Source: Candidatus Altarchaeales archaeon (GTDB lineage Archaea; Altiarchaeota; Altiarchaeia; IMC4; QMZM01). From it: a stretch of 16,148 nucleotides of DNA. The position numbers and the translations under genes were made by a program. The stretch covers positions 1-16,148 of the forward strand of contig QMZM01000015.1 of the NCBI GenBank assembly GCA_003663175.1. Direction: 5' to 3'. This document shows, one piece after another, positions 6,010-14,352 of this stretch. Each line of letters starts with the position of its first letter. The stretch's first letter is position 1. The notes beneath the pieces were generated by a model that was not told the origin of the DNA, did no database searches, and was given only the letters and a program-made list of their open reading frames with translations.

Positions 6010-7710
6010 TTAAATATAATAATATTTGCCAGATTTCTTCTGTTCTCTGTCCTTTACAGAATTTGGTTTATTTGCTCTTGGTCTCCCCGTTTCGGGGTCT
6101 CTTCTAAATGTAACATCCATCTCCCTTAAAAATAGATTCATCCCCTCTCTCATATCAAGTTGTCTTGATGCATTTCCACATATCCCAGATTTTCCAGAAA
6201 ATACCATCAGTTCGTCAGAGAGATAATCTATTAGCAAGATGTCATGATCGACAACGAGTAGTGATTTTTCATTATCTGTAGAGAATTTTCTCAAGAGTTT
6301 TGCCAATCTTAGCCTCTCTTCAACATCGAGATATGCCGACGGCTCATCTAAAAGGTAGATGTCAGCATCCCTTGAAAGACATTCCGCTATTGCAACCCTC
6401 TGAAGTTCGCCACCGCTCAGATCCATCAAATTTCTATCAAGTAAATGCTCAATATTGAATTTTCTAATGAATTCATCCCTCAGGTTTAAATTCCTGACAA
6501 TAATATTCCTTGGCTTTATGTATTGGCGCTTATATGAAATCCTTGCCTTTATATCAATTTTATTATCGGGCTTCTCGACTCCCGCGAGTATCTTTATAAA
6601 TGTTGTCTTTCCAGTAGCATTTGGACCGAGAATTCCGGTAATTCCAATCCTTATACAACCCTCTTCAGCATGTAATCTAAATCCATCATAACTCTTTTCA
6701 AATTTTGGATACTTCAATGTTATTTTTCTCTCTTCTTTCCCTTTTGCCTCTCTCACTTCAAATTTAATTTCATCTCTAAATCTGATATTCTCTGATCTTA
6801 AAAAGCCAGAGAGGTATTCATTTATCCCGACCCTGACGCTCTTTATACTGGAGACAATTCCATATGCTCCCGGAGTTCCGAAGATGACATGAATATAATC
6901 TGATAGATAGTCCAAAACGATCAAGTCGTGTTCCACGACAAATATAAATTTATCTCTTATATTTCTTATAACCCTGGCTAAATTTAATCTCTCTCTAACA
7001 TCTAAATAACTCGATGGCTCATCGAGAAGATAGACATCGGCATCCCTTAGTAGGCATGCGGATATTGCTAACTTCTGAAGTTCACCACCGCTCAATTCAT
7101 TTATATTCTTATTTAGGGAATTTTCAAGACCAATTTCGTTTATAATTTCATCAAAATTTCCAACCTCATCCCTGTCTCTAAGAACATCCCTCACAGTTCC
7201 CTTCACATATTTTGGAATAGAATCAATATATTGTGGTTTATGAACCGCCCTGATTTCATTATTTGCCAATTTCTCAAGATAATTTTGTATTTCTCTTCCC
7301 CTAAAATGCTCAACGATCTTATCCCAATCTCCTTGGCAGAGATTTGGCTTTAATTCACCGGATAGAATTTTCATTACAGTTGTCTTTCCAACTCCATTTT
7401 GACCAATAATTCCAACGACCCCGTGTCTTGGTGTGGGCAGATTATAAAGTCTAAATCCATTAACTCCATACTGATGAATTGGTTCACCGATTTCCTCTGG
7501 CAGATTTATTATCACAATGGAATTAAATGGGCATTTTTTCACACATATGCCACATCCTGAGCATAGGTCCTCAATTATTACTGGTTTTTTCGTTTTCTCA
7601 TCTATGATAATTGTTTCTTTTCCAGTTTTAACCCTGGGGCATATTCTATAGCATAGATAATTACACTCCTTCGGCTTACATCTGTCCTTATTTAAAACTG
7701 CGATTCTCAT
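6010..7710 (-). CDS. abce1: ABCE1 / Rli1 ribosome-recycling ATPase
   Basis: ABCE1 splits ribosomes into subunits after termination, using two ABC ATPase domains and an N-terminal Fe-S domain. All eight cluster cysteines are present: Cys11, 16, 20, 24 and Cys50, 53, 56, 60 (CSGCGICVKKCP). Domain 1 has Walker A GQNGVGKTT (103-111), signature LSGGELQ (206-212) and Walker B LLDEPSSYLD. Domain 2 has Walker A GPNATGKTT near residue 357, a second LSGGELQ and LLDEPSAYLD. The C-terminus FRRDPETGRPRANKP and SGKYYY is the family end. At 566 residues it is a little shorter than the usual ~590-600, but no motif is lost. No Shine-Dalgarno precedes the ATG; a TATA-like box lies about 32 bp upstream, suggesting a very short leader. 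Confidence 0.95.
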   Translation of the reverse strand: MRIAVLNKDRCKPKECNYLCYRICPRVKTGKETIIIDEKTKKPVIIEDLCSGCGICVKKCPFNSIVIINLPEEIGEPIHQYGVNGFRLYNLPTPRHGVVGIIGQNGVGKTTVMKILSGELKPNLCQGDWDKIVEHFRGREIQNYLEKLANNEIRAVHKPQYIDSIPKYVKGTVRDVLRDRDEVGNFDEIINEIGLENSLNKNINELSGGELQKLAISACLLRDADVYLLDEPSSYLDVRERLNLARVIRNIRDKFIFVVEHDLIVLDYLSDYIHVIFGTPGAYGIVSSIKSVRVGINEYLSGFLRSENIRFRDEIKFEVREAKGKEERKITLKYPKFEKSYDGFRLHAEEGCIRIGITGILGPNATGKTTFIKILAGVEKPDNKIDIKARISYKRQYIKPRNIIVRNLNLRDEFIRKFNIEHLLDRNLMDLSGGELQRVAIAECLSRDADIYLLDEPSAYLDVEERLRLAKLLRKFSTDNEKSLLVVDHDILLIDYLSDELMVFSGKSGICGNASRQLDMREGMNLFLREMDVTFRRDPETGRPRANKPNSVKDREQKKSGKYYYI

Positions 7711-7734
7711 TCTAAGGCAATGGCGTTGGGAACT

Positions 7735-7752
7735 TATCTTTATTAATTCTCG
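7735..7752 (-). promoter_or_regulatory. Probable TATA/BRE promoter of ABCE1
   Basis: On the minus strand this reads CGAGAATTAATAAAGATA, with the TATA-like TTAATAAA at 7739-7746 centred about 32 bp before the ABCE1 ATG. Transcription would start a few bases upstream of the ATG. There is no ribosome-binding site, consistent with a leaderless or nearly leaderless mRNA. Confidence 0.4.
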
Positions 7753-8173
7753 TTGGCGTCCCTTAGGAGGACTAATGGCACTTGGAGGTTCATCTGGTTA
7801 GTGTCACCGACGCTCTTATGTGCGATTTCAACGAAATCGCACCTTTGATCAACCTTTCTTAAAAATCTGGATAGTCAAACGATGCGTTGAAATAGGGTGG
7901 TGAGGTAACTACGAGGTGTATACTGTTATCCTCCAACTCTTTCATGTTTTCTGCATCACCAAATGTCATCTTATGAAAAGTTTTTCATATCGTTCATCTT
8001 CTTACTTTTATTTAAGATGGAGATGGAATCTATGGATATGTTTTGTTCTTTGAAACTCTGGAACACGACAAAGGACAGGTCTATTCCAAATGCCAAATGT
8101 TTTTATATTTTTCCTCTCCAATCAATGACTTTTCTGCTGACAATTGTGGAATAATTAAATTAAGCGAATCCAT
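7743..8173 (-). pseudogene. Decayed DNA methyltransferase (TSPPY-type) fragment
   Basis: No intact frame exists, but the minus strand carries a broken gene. From ATG at 8173 it reads MDSLNLIIPQLSAEKSLIGE, then shifts frame at an A-run near 8100 into KHLAFGIDLSFVVFQSFKEQ. It shifts again in an A-run near 7985 into TFGDAENMKELEDNSIHLVV and TSPPYFNASFDYPDF, then meets TAA at 7859-7861. GDA..M..L.DNSI.LVVTSPPY is motif IV of N4-cytosine/N6-adenine DNA methyltransferases. One extra T at the T-run 7861-7865 would join LRKVDQRCDFVEIAHKSVGD and a stop at 7743. Even repaired (~142 residues) it lacks the motif I (FxGxG) region, so it is dead. It begins 9 bp after the MBL-fold gene. No restriction enzyme is nearby. 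Confidence 0.7.
7820..7842. repeat. Perfect 10-bp inverted repeat (hairpin)
   Basis: GTGCGATTTC (7820-7829) and GAAATCGCAC (7833-7842) are exact complements around a 3-base loop. It lies inside the methyltransferase remnant, downstream of its stop at 7859. No T-run follows on either strand within the next few bases, so it is not a classic intrinsic terminator. It could be a protein-binding palindrome or a scar of rearrangement. Confidence 0.6.
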
Positions 8174-8182
8174 ACTTATAAT

Positions 8183-8812
8183 TCAAAAATATAATTCATA
8201 TACTCGTTCAATCTCATCTCCGCTGAAGAGCGGTCCGTGTCCCGGATAAATCTTATCAATTCCATATTTATTATGAAATTCGATCAATTTCTCTATCGAT
8301 TTTTTTAATTCCTCAGAATTACCTCCCGGGAAATCCGTTCTTCCAATCCCAAAAGCAAAAATCACATCCCCAGAGAATAGGGATCTTGATTTTTCTTCAT
8401 AGAGGCAGATACTCCCCCTGGTGTGTCCTGGGGTATGTATCACCTCCAACTCGCTACTACCGAGAGAGACCTTGTCCTTGTCATAAAGCTTAATATCCAC
8501 ATCGATCCTTATCGATTTATCTGAAAATAAATAAGCCAATATATACTTATCATCGCCCCTCTCCATGGCTTCGGCATCAATCTCGTGAGCAAGAATCTTG
8601 GCATTCGTTTTTCTCTTTATCTCTAAGTTCCCCGCGACATGGTCATAATGACAATGAGTATTTATGATAAAATCTATTCCAATATTTAATTTATTAATCT
8701 TCTCGATTACTACTTCGGGATTTATTCCAGAGTCTATAAGTGCGACCTTCTTGTCTTTTATTAGATAACAGTTAGAGCCCTCAGAAATGCTAAATATTGG
8801 ATAAATCATCAT
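8183..8812 (-). CDS. Metallo-beta-lactamase-fold hydrolase (glyoxalase II-like)
   Basis: This 209-residue protein has the complete di-metal site of the superfamily: THCHYDH (His53, His55, Asp57, His58), HTPGHT (His126, His130), SGD with Asp149, and PGHG with His192. The short length and the GIGRTDFPGG segment after the SGD motif are like glyoxalase II-type thioester hydrolases rather than RNase Z or beta-CASP nucleases. The substrate is unknown. Two adjacent ATG codons (8812 and 8809) can serve as the start. The gene follows the YjbQ gene by 15 bp and is the last intact gene of the minus-strand run that starts at herA. No signal peptide is present, so the enzyme is cytoplasmic. Confidence 0.85.
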   Translation of the reverse strand: MMIYPIFSISEGSNCYLIKDKKVALIDSGINPEVVIEKINKLNIGIDFIINTHCHYDHVAGNLEIKRKTNAKILAHEIDAEAMERGDDKYILAYLFSDKSIRIDVDIKLYDKDKVSLGSSELEVIHTPGHTRGSICLYEEKSRSLFSGDVIFAFGIGRTDFPGGNSEELKKSIEKLIEFHNKYGIDKIYPGHGPLFSGDEIERVYELYF

Positions 8813-8827
8813 TACAATTATTTTTTA

Positions 8828-9244
8828 TTATTCACCAATTATCTGAACCACTATCCTTCTTCTTCTTGGTCTCGTATCTAGGTTTATGGCTATGATTTGT
8901 TGCCATGTACCAAGGGTCAATTTTTTGTTTATGAATGGTACAACTACACTCGGACCGATGAATGTTGCCCTTATATGGCTTCTTCCGTTGTCGTCATGCC
9001 ATGTTTTGTGGTGTTCATAGTGTATATCTGAAGGGGCAATTCTCTCAAACGCCGCCTTTATGTCCCTTTTTAGACCCGGTTCGTATTCCATCGTCGATAC
9101 TGCACCGGTAGAGCCCAGCATGAATATTACCGCAATCCCATTACTAATTTTTGAATTCTCGATGATTCTCTGAACCTCACTTGTTATATCTGCGGTATCT
9201 CCATCAGCTTGCATATCGATTTCTATTTCTTCAGTTCTTATCAT
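8828..9244 (-). CDS. YjbQ/UPF0047 family protein
   Basis: This 138-residue protein belongs to the small, widespread YjbQ family, annotated in databases as secondary thiamine-phosphate synthase; its physiological role in archaea is not established. Family motifs are GSTGAVSTMEYEPGLKRD (residues 44-61), the HHKTWHDDNGRSHIRATFIG block (78-97) with several potential metal-binding or active-site histidines, and LGTWQQIIAINLDTRPRRRR (111-130). Length is normal. I place the start at ATG 9244, one base after the stop of the shikimate kinase gene. A TTG at 9253 would add three residues and overlap that gene. No ribosome-binding site is seen, so it probably relies on coupling. Confidence 0.88.
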   Translation of the reverse strand: MIRTEEIEIDMQADGDTADITSEVQRIIENSKISNGIAVIFMLGSTGAVSTMEYEPGLKRDIKAAFERIAPSDIHYEHHKTWHDDNGRSHIRATFIGPSVVVPFINKKLTLGTWQQIIAINLDTRPRRRRIVVQIIGE

Positions 9245-9245
9245 T

Positions 9246-10118
9246 TTATTCAATTATATGGGATTTTTTGTTATTTATTTTTGTTTGAATTATCCTGCCA
9301 TCAAATTCTCTCCATTTCTTCTCAATCGATTTTATTATTTTCTGAGTCTTTGCCAACGCAACAACTGCCGGTCCAGTTCCCGAGAGTCCCGCCGAGATCG
9401 CACCCTCTTCCAATGCAGAAACTATGATCTCTGGATTTTGCCTTAGGACCGATGAGTAGAGGATCCCATTCATCTTCATCGCTCTGTATATATTCCCACG
9501 AAGTGCATCTCCCCATATTAATTCTATTTCATCCCTTATAAGATTTATTCTATCAAGATCTATACTTTTTGTATAGACCTTTTCATCCGGAACGAAGATA
9601 ATTGCATCCAGCCTCGGCATTTTCTTCCTCTTTACCAGGATTCTTTTCTTGTTGTCAGTCACCACGAGACCTCCAAGATAGGATGCGCAGGCATCATCAA
9701 ATGCCCCGGTTATTGTCACATTCGCCTTAATTGCAGAATCGACACCAATATTGATTATAAATTCATCTCCCGGCAGTACTATTGATTCCTCCTTGCTTAA
9801 TGCGGAGACCGTTGCCAAAACAACAGCATTTGCGGCAACACTACTACTCTTTAAGCCCCTTGCAATTGGAATCTCGCTCTCTGTTATGATGTGGGCTCCA
9901 TAATTCAAATTGAAATACTTCAATACATTTTCTGCACATAATTTAATGAGTTTCGTGTCCTCATCGGGAAAATTCTTTATCTCAGCGGTAATCTTACCCG
10001 AGTTATTGAGTTCTACCTCAGCCTTTGTCTTTAAATTTAATCCAAATGCAGATCCCTTCCCAGTTGCGATTGCATTTACTACTGTTGCAGCACCATATGC
10101 TATTGCCTTACCAATCAT
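9246..10118 (-). CDS. aroK: Archaeal shikimate kinase (GHMP kinase type)
   Basis: This enzyme phosphorylates shikimate to shikimate-3-phosphate in the path to chorismate and aromatic amino acids. Archaea use a GHMP-superfamily enzyme unrelated to bacterial AroK, and this is that form. In order: YGAATVVNAIATGKGSAFGL at residues 8-27, the ATP-binding PIARGLKSSS (84-93), GAFDDACASYLGG (138-150), and the GHMP motif 3 GLSGTGPAVVA (244-254). At 290 residues it has the usual length. It starts five bases after trkH ends and its TAA sits one base before the YjbQ start. No other aromatic-pathway gene lies in the window. Confidence 0.9.
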   Translation of the reverse strand: MIGKAIAYGAATVVNAIATGKGSAFGLNLKTKAEVELNNSGKITAEIKNFPDEDTKLIKLCAENVLKYFNLNYGAHIITESEIPIARGLKSSSVAANAVVLATVSALSKEESIVLPGDEFIINIGVDSAIKANVTITGAFDDACASYLGGLVVTDNKKRILVKRKKMPRLDAIIFVPDEKVYTKSIDLDRINLIRDEIELIWGDALRGNIYRAMKMNGILYSSVLRQNPEIIVSALEEGAISAGLSGTGPAVVALAKTQKIIKSIEKKWREFDGRIIQTKINNKKSHIIE

Positions 10119-10123
10119 CTTAA

Positions 10124-11605
10124 TTATCTCCTATGCTCCAATTCATTCTCTACATATTTAATTTCCCTTTTAAATTCTCCGATTATGTACCCAATCAATG
10201 CCAATACTGGAAAGATTTCAATTCTTCCCGCAATCATCTGAAATATGAATATTAACTTAACTATTATGGGTTGATCCGTTATATTTATACCCAAATTTAT
10301 ACCGACATTTGATTGAATCGATGAAGATATTAGTAGTGCATCAACTAATTCATATTCTGGATTATAAATTAGAAAAATTAATGAACCAATTGCAATTAGT
10401 GCAATGTATATGAAAAAGAATAATGATATAAATCTTAAATCTTGGTCATCAAATATCCTTCCATCAATCTTTAATGGTAGTACCGCGCTCTCGGGTAGAG
10501 ACGATTTCCTTATAATCCACCTGACCGCCTTTACGAGGACCCCAAGTCTTATCCACTTCAAACCGCCGCCAGTTGAGCCCGCTCCGGCCCCTATTATCAT
10601 CAATAATATAAGCAAGAATTTTCCAGCGTCTCCCAGGTCTTCCAAGTTTGCTGAACTATAGCCCGAGGTTGACATCGCGGATATCACTCCAACAGTGCTT
10701 TTATATATTGAAGTTATAACATCATTTCCATTTATCATGAGCAATACTGTGAAGATAAAGACGGAGAACAATGAAACCACAAATGCGGTCCTTATCTCAA
10801 GGTTGCAGAGAAACCTCTTGATATTTCCAGAGAGGAGGACATAACCAAGAGTGAATGGTATTGCCCCAATGGTCATTATGAGTAGCAAGACAAGTTCAGA
10901 TTCCTTGTTTACATGAAAGCCAAGATCATTTATTATGAAGCCTCCAGTTGCAAGCATACTCATGGTTCCCGTTATTGCATAAAATAGACTCGTACCAAGT
11001 AGCCATAACACAACCGTCCCAACAAATGTATAGAAGATGTACATCCTTAATATGAATCTTGCGGTATGTTCAACGCTTGGCAGAATTTTTCTGTCGCCAT
11101 GCTCCATTCTGTAGAGATACACCGTGGAGATTCCACCCCTGGCGAGTGTTGAGAGAAATATAACTATTATGCCCAATCCACCTATCCATTCCCGCAGTGT
11201 TCTGAGAAAGATTATGCTGTATTTATATTTCTCTGAATTCGGATTGAGCATCTCATTGCTCATTGTTGTAAAGCCGGCGGTCGTGTAGCCTGAGATGCTG
11301 TCAAAGTAGCAATTTATAATTGAATCCATGTCAAATCTTTCTGTTTCGAAGAGTAATGGGAGTGATGCAAATAGAGAAAGGATTATTAGACCCAGTGCAA
11401 CAAGTAGCATAGTGTCGCCAAATTCGAGTTCGCTCTTCGGAAATCTCATAAGGATCGCACCAAATAGCCAAGATGATGCACCCCCCACGAGGAATGGAAG
11501 TATTGGTTCGTTGTATAGAATTGCGATTGGAATCGGTATCAACAGTAGAATTCCGTTCAGGATAAGGAAAACGCCCAAATACCATAGGATGTGCTTCAGA
11601 TTCAT
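10124..11605 (-). CDS. trkH: TrkH/KtrB-family potassium uptake channel subunit
   Basis: This 493-residue integral membrane protein is the ion-conducting subunit of a Trk/Ktr-type K+ transporter. The four pore repeats each show a selectivity-filter Gly: TTAGF (Gly111), ATGGF (Gly221/222), TSGYS (Gly315) and SNVGI (Gly435). WIGGLGIIV (140-148), the GAGSTGGGLKWIRL intramembrane loop (341-354) and AGRIEIFPVL (459-468) are TrkH family features. Many hydrophobic helices start at the N-terminus. It normally needs a cytoplasmic NAD/ATP-binding TrkA/KtrA partner, and none is encoded here. It lies 19 bp after the GH15-like gene and 5 bp before aroK. Confidence 0.92.
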   Translation of the reverse strand: MNLKHILWYLGVFLILNGILLLIPIPIAILYNEPILPFLVGGASSWLFGAILMRFPKSELEFGDTMLLVALGLIILSLFASLPLLFETERFDMDSIINCYFDSISGYTTAGFTTMSNEMLNPNSEKYKYSIIFLRTLREWIGGLGIIVIFLSTLARGGISTVYLYRMEHGDRKILPSVEHTARFILRMYIFYTFVGTVVLWLLGTSLFYAITGTMSMLATGGFIINDLGFHVNKESELVLLLIMTIGAIPFTLGYVLLSGNIKRFLCNLEIRTAFVVSLFSVFIFTVLLMINGNDVITSIYKSTVGVISAMSTSGYSSANLEDLGDAGKFLLILLMIIGAGAGSTGGGLKWIRLGVLVKAVRWIIRKSSLPESAVLPLKIDGRIFDDQDLRFISLFFFIYIALIAIGSLIFLIYNPEYELVDALLISSSIQSNVGINLGINITDQPIIVKLIFIFQMIAGRIEIFPVLALIGYIIGEFKREIKYVENELEHRR

Positions 11606-11624
11606 CTTTTAATTCATCATCTTT

Positions 11625-12812
11625 TTAATTTATTAATCCATTATCCAGTAATTTTTTATAAATAGAAAGATACTCTGCATGACCCCATGTCAGTGGAACA
11701 ACCCAGAAGACGAGTCCTTTTTTGTATTCTTCACTTCTCATTACCCTCTCGGCCTCTTCCCTTCTGCCCACATGAGAATATCTTCCAACCTCGATAGCCT
11801 TCGCCCTCCATTTAAGGAATCTCTCCCTCGTTGATACATGCTCGGGAATTAGATAATTTCTGTTGTATTTCAAAAACCATCTTATATATTTCTCAGATTT
11901 ATCATATCTCCCCAGATCTAGGTAGTACTGAGCCATCCATCCAGTATACATCGAGTAGGGTCCATAACCACCATTATTCCTTCCTTCTTCGCCATGCTTT
12001 TCAAGATATCTATTAATTCCGGTTAATTCGTTATCCCATAGCCTCTTCTCTATATTCTTTATTGTATTTCTGAGTATCCTTTCCCTAACACTCAAGCATT
12101 TTGTTATATATGGCGCAATCTCTGCCACATCCGGGTCTGAGATTAGATGGCTATTTGTAACCTTTATAAATTTGCTATCCATTATTAATCTCCTTGAGAT
12201 GCCTATCCATATATCCGTTGCGAGATCGTTCCACTCCTCTACCATATCCCCCCTTTTGAGTTCCTCTGCAATTTCTGATGCCGCTTTAATTCCCGCATAA
12301 CAGGTTATGTTGACCCATATCTCAAATCCCGATTCCATTGGTGGCCATTCATGGATGCTGTTTAGAGAGAAGAGAAGCCTTTCCTCATGGATATAATGCT
12401 CCTTTATGAATTTAATTCCCAATTTGATCGAATTCCATGCATATTCAAGAAATTTCTTATCTTGAGTTTTTTTGTAGTATTCATTTATCATATAGAGCAC
12501 TAATCCATTGCAATCCAACTGCGGGGGTCTGTACGAGGCCGGGCTACCATCTTTATTGTAACGTTGGGTCCATTCACCTATCTCCATCTGAACATCTATC
12601 AAGAATCTCAATGATTTCCTTACCTCTTTGTACATTCCAAGTTCATTCATCACTCTGAGGATCAGGCAGGTATCCCTTGGATAAATATATGGGTACCTCC
12701 CAGTTTTAGGGGATGCCAATATGCCACCATTCTCTAAGTAAACGGAATCTATCACCGATAGACTTTTCTTATTTAATTTCCTCAGTTCTTCCTTCTCACT
12801 CTTAGTAAACAT
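11625..12812 (-). CDS. GH15-like (glucoamylase/trehalase family) alpha-toroid hydrolase
   Basis: The 395-residue protein resembles the (alpha/alpha)6-barrel of glycoside hydrolase family 15, which includes glucoamylases and archaeal trehalases. Visible motifs: ASPKTGRYPYIYPRD (33-47), equivalent to the substrate-binding ASP...W.RD segment; QLDCNG (98-103); HEWPPMESGFEIWVN (154-168), where the general acid Glu is expected; LIPEHV near 322, the usual place of the catalytic base; and PLTWGHAEYL near 380. Full GH15 enzymes are ~600 residues or more, with an N-terminal beta-sandwich domain that is missing here. No signal peptide is present, so it should act on an intracellular glucan or disaccharide. 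The substrate is undetermined. It starts one base after the herA stop. Confidence 0.8.
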   Translation of the reverse strand: MFTKSEKEELRKLNKKSLSVIDSVYLENGGILASPKTGRYPYIYPRDTCLILRVMNELGMYKEVRKSLRFLIDVQMEIGEWTQRYNKDGSPASYRPPQLDCNGLVLYMINEYYKKTQDKKFLEYAWNSIKLGIKFIKEHYIHEERLLFSLNSIHEWPPMESGFEIWVNITCYAGIKAASEIAEELKRGDMVEEWNDLATDIWIGISRRLIMDSKFIKVTNSHLISDPDVAEIAPYITKCLSVRERILRNTIKNIEKRLWDNELTGINRYLEKHGEEGRNNGGYGPYSMYTGWMAQYYLDLGRYDKSEKYIRWFLKYNRNYLIPEHVSTRERFLKWRAKAIEVGRYSHVGRREEAERVMRSEEYKKGLVFWVVPLTWGHAEYLSIYKKLLDNGLIN

Positions 12813-12813
12813 T

Positions 12814-14352
12814 CTAATCCCTCAGGAATATCGACTTTATCTTATCAATTAGTGATTTCTTTTCAATAATCTTTTCTCTCATGATTTCCCTCTCATCCTT
12901 TATAAATACTGGCTTTATCTTCTCAATTACCCCCTGTCTTTTTTCTCCGAGTTCAGAATTTATTTCTCTTCCCAGTACTCCGTGCTTTGTTTCCCTCGCT
13001 CGTATATTTACAACTATTGGTTGTTCAACTGGTTCACCAACAACCAATGCCTGACCAACCGACAATTCTTTAATTATGTTCTCCATTCCGGGGGTAAAGC
13101 CCTCAATTGATTGACTTATTGCCTTTAAATCATTTGGATTTGTTACCTTCAAAATTATTTGAGTATTGCACTGGGATAATACATTCTTATCGATCCTTGC
13201 GGGTCTCTGAGAAACAACACATAAATGAAAGCCGAATTTCCTGCCCTCAGATGCGATCGTTCTAAGAATTTGGGAAGAAAACGCATCACCAAAACCCCTC
13301 TCCGGACAGAAGTTGTGTGCTTCCTCAATTAAGAAGAGAAACCTGGGAATTTCAGATATCTTTATTGAATTGAATAAATCGGTTGCAATTCTCGTAAGAA
13401 TTAATTCCTGAATTCTCGGCTCCGTGCCCTTGAGATTTATTATCGTGAGTTGTCCCCTTCTGACAAGCTGCTCCTTTGTTATTGGCTTGCCCTCAAATAT
13501 CCCGGAATTCCTTAGCGTTTCTAATCCAGAGATTACCTTCCACTTTGAACCACTCTTGTCTAAGCGAACCGCGTTTATTATATCTTGGATCGTATACTCC
13601 TGATGCTCCAGTCTTCTTAACGCATTATAGAGAATCTCCTTTTGCTTATCGTTTAATTTCATTGGCATTATCTCAATTAATTCCTCCAGGGAGAATTGAG
13701 GCTTTAATGTTAATTTTTCAGCATCCGGATTTATTATTATATTTGCGGTATATTCCTTTATCTGTGCATCATAAGACCTCGGCTTAACATTAAATTTTAG
13801 CATTGCATCATAGTCATCGTTCTCATACCTCAAACTTCCATACTCGCCATGGGGATCGATGATAACGATTGGAAAATCGTTCTTTAGTAATTCCTCCAAT
13901 ATAACCCCCACAGTATAACTCTTTCCGGCTCCGGTCTTTGCAAGAATAGATATGTGCTTTCCAATCGTCTTTCCCACATCTAAATACACCGGAACATTAT
14001 GACCCTCTAATAAACCAAGATAAATGCTATTTTTCTTTGATTTTCTAATACCGAGGATATCCATGATTAATTCCCTATCTGCGGTATATACCCTCGATTT
14101 TGGCTTGAATGGCGTCTTGGGTATTAGAATCTGATTATTCTGTTTGTAGCCAATTGCATACGCACTGGCCATTAACACCTCCTCACCCTTATTATTAATG
14201 TATCTCTTCATATCATCAATTCTTGCTAACACCCATCCATAGGTCTCATGATTCACCTTTATAAAACTTCCCCTCTCAACATCTGCCGTAGATAATTCGA
14301 TATTGAATTGTGATGGCTTTACTTCTCCAGAGATTACACCTACAAACCTCAT
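12814..14352 (-). CDS. herA: HerA-family hexameric DNA translocase/ATPase
   Basis: HerA is a FtsK/VirB4-like motor that, with nuclease NurA, resects DNA ends together with Mre11-Rad50. The 512-residue protein has an N-terminal HAS-barrel region (1-90), Walker A AKTGAGKS (138-145), DPHGEY (166-171), Walker B FLFLIEEAH (338-346) and a likely arginine-finger/sensor segment SQRPARI (381-387). The C-terminal tail is charged and may be helical. Length fits HerA. nurA, mre11 and rad50, the usual neighbours, are not in this window, so a HerA-like paralogue of other function is possible. The gene heads the minus-strand run and is divergent from endonuclease V across 34 bp. No ribosome-binding site is seen. 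Confidence 0.82.
   Translation of the reverse strand: MRFVGVISGEVKPSQFNIELSTADVERGSFIKVNHETYGWVLARIDDMKRYINNKGEEVLMASAYAIGYKQNNQILIPKTPFKPKSRVYTADRELIMDILGIRKSKKNSIYLGLLEGHNVPVYLDVGKTIGKHISILAKTGAGKSYTVGVILEELLKNDFPIVIIDPHGEYGSLRYENDDYDAMLKFNVKPRSYDAQIKEYTANIIINPDAEKLTLKPQFSLEELIEIMPMKLNDKQKEILYNALRRLEHQEYTIQDIINAVRLDKSGSKWKVISGLETLRNSGIFEGKPITKEQLVRRGQLTIINLKGTEPRIQELILTRIATDLFNSIKISEIPRFLFLIEEAHNFCPERGFGDAFSSQILRTIASEGRKFGFHLCVVSQRPARIDKNVLSQCNTQIILKVTNPNDLKAISQSIEGFTPGMENIIKELSVGQALVVGEPVEQPIVVNIRARETKHGVLGREINSELGEKRQGVIEKIKPVFIKDEREIMREKIIEKKSLIDKIKSIFLRD

Noticed and set aside
7820..7842. Hairpin as an intrinsic terminator
   Set aside because: No continuous T-run follows the stem on either strand.
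7963..8249. Two plus-strand frames of 63 and 68 codons
   Set aside because: They show no recognisable family and are antisense to the methyltransferase remnant and the end of the MBL-fold gene.
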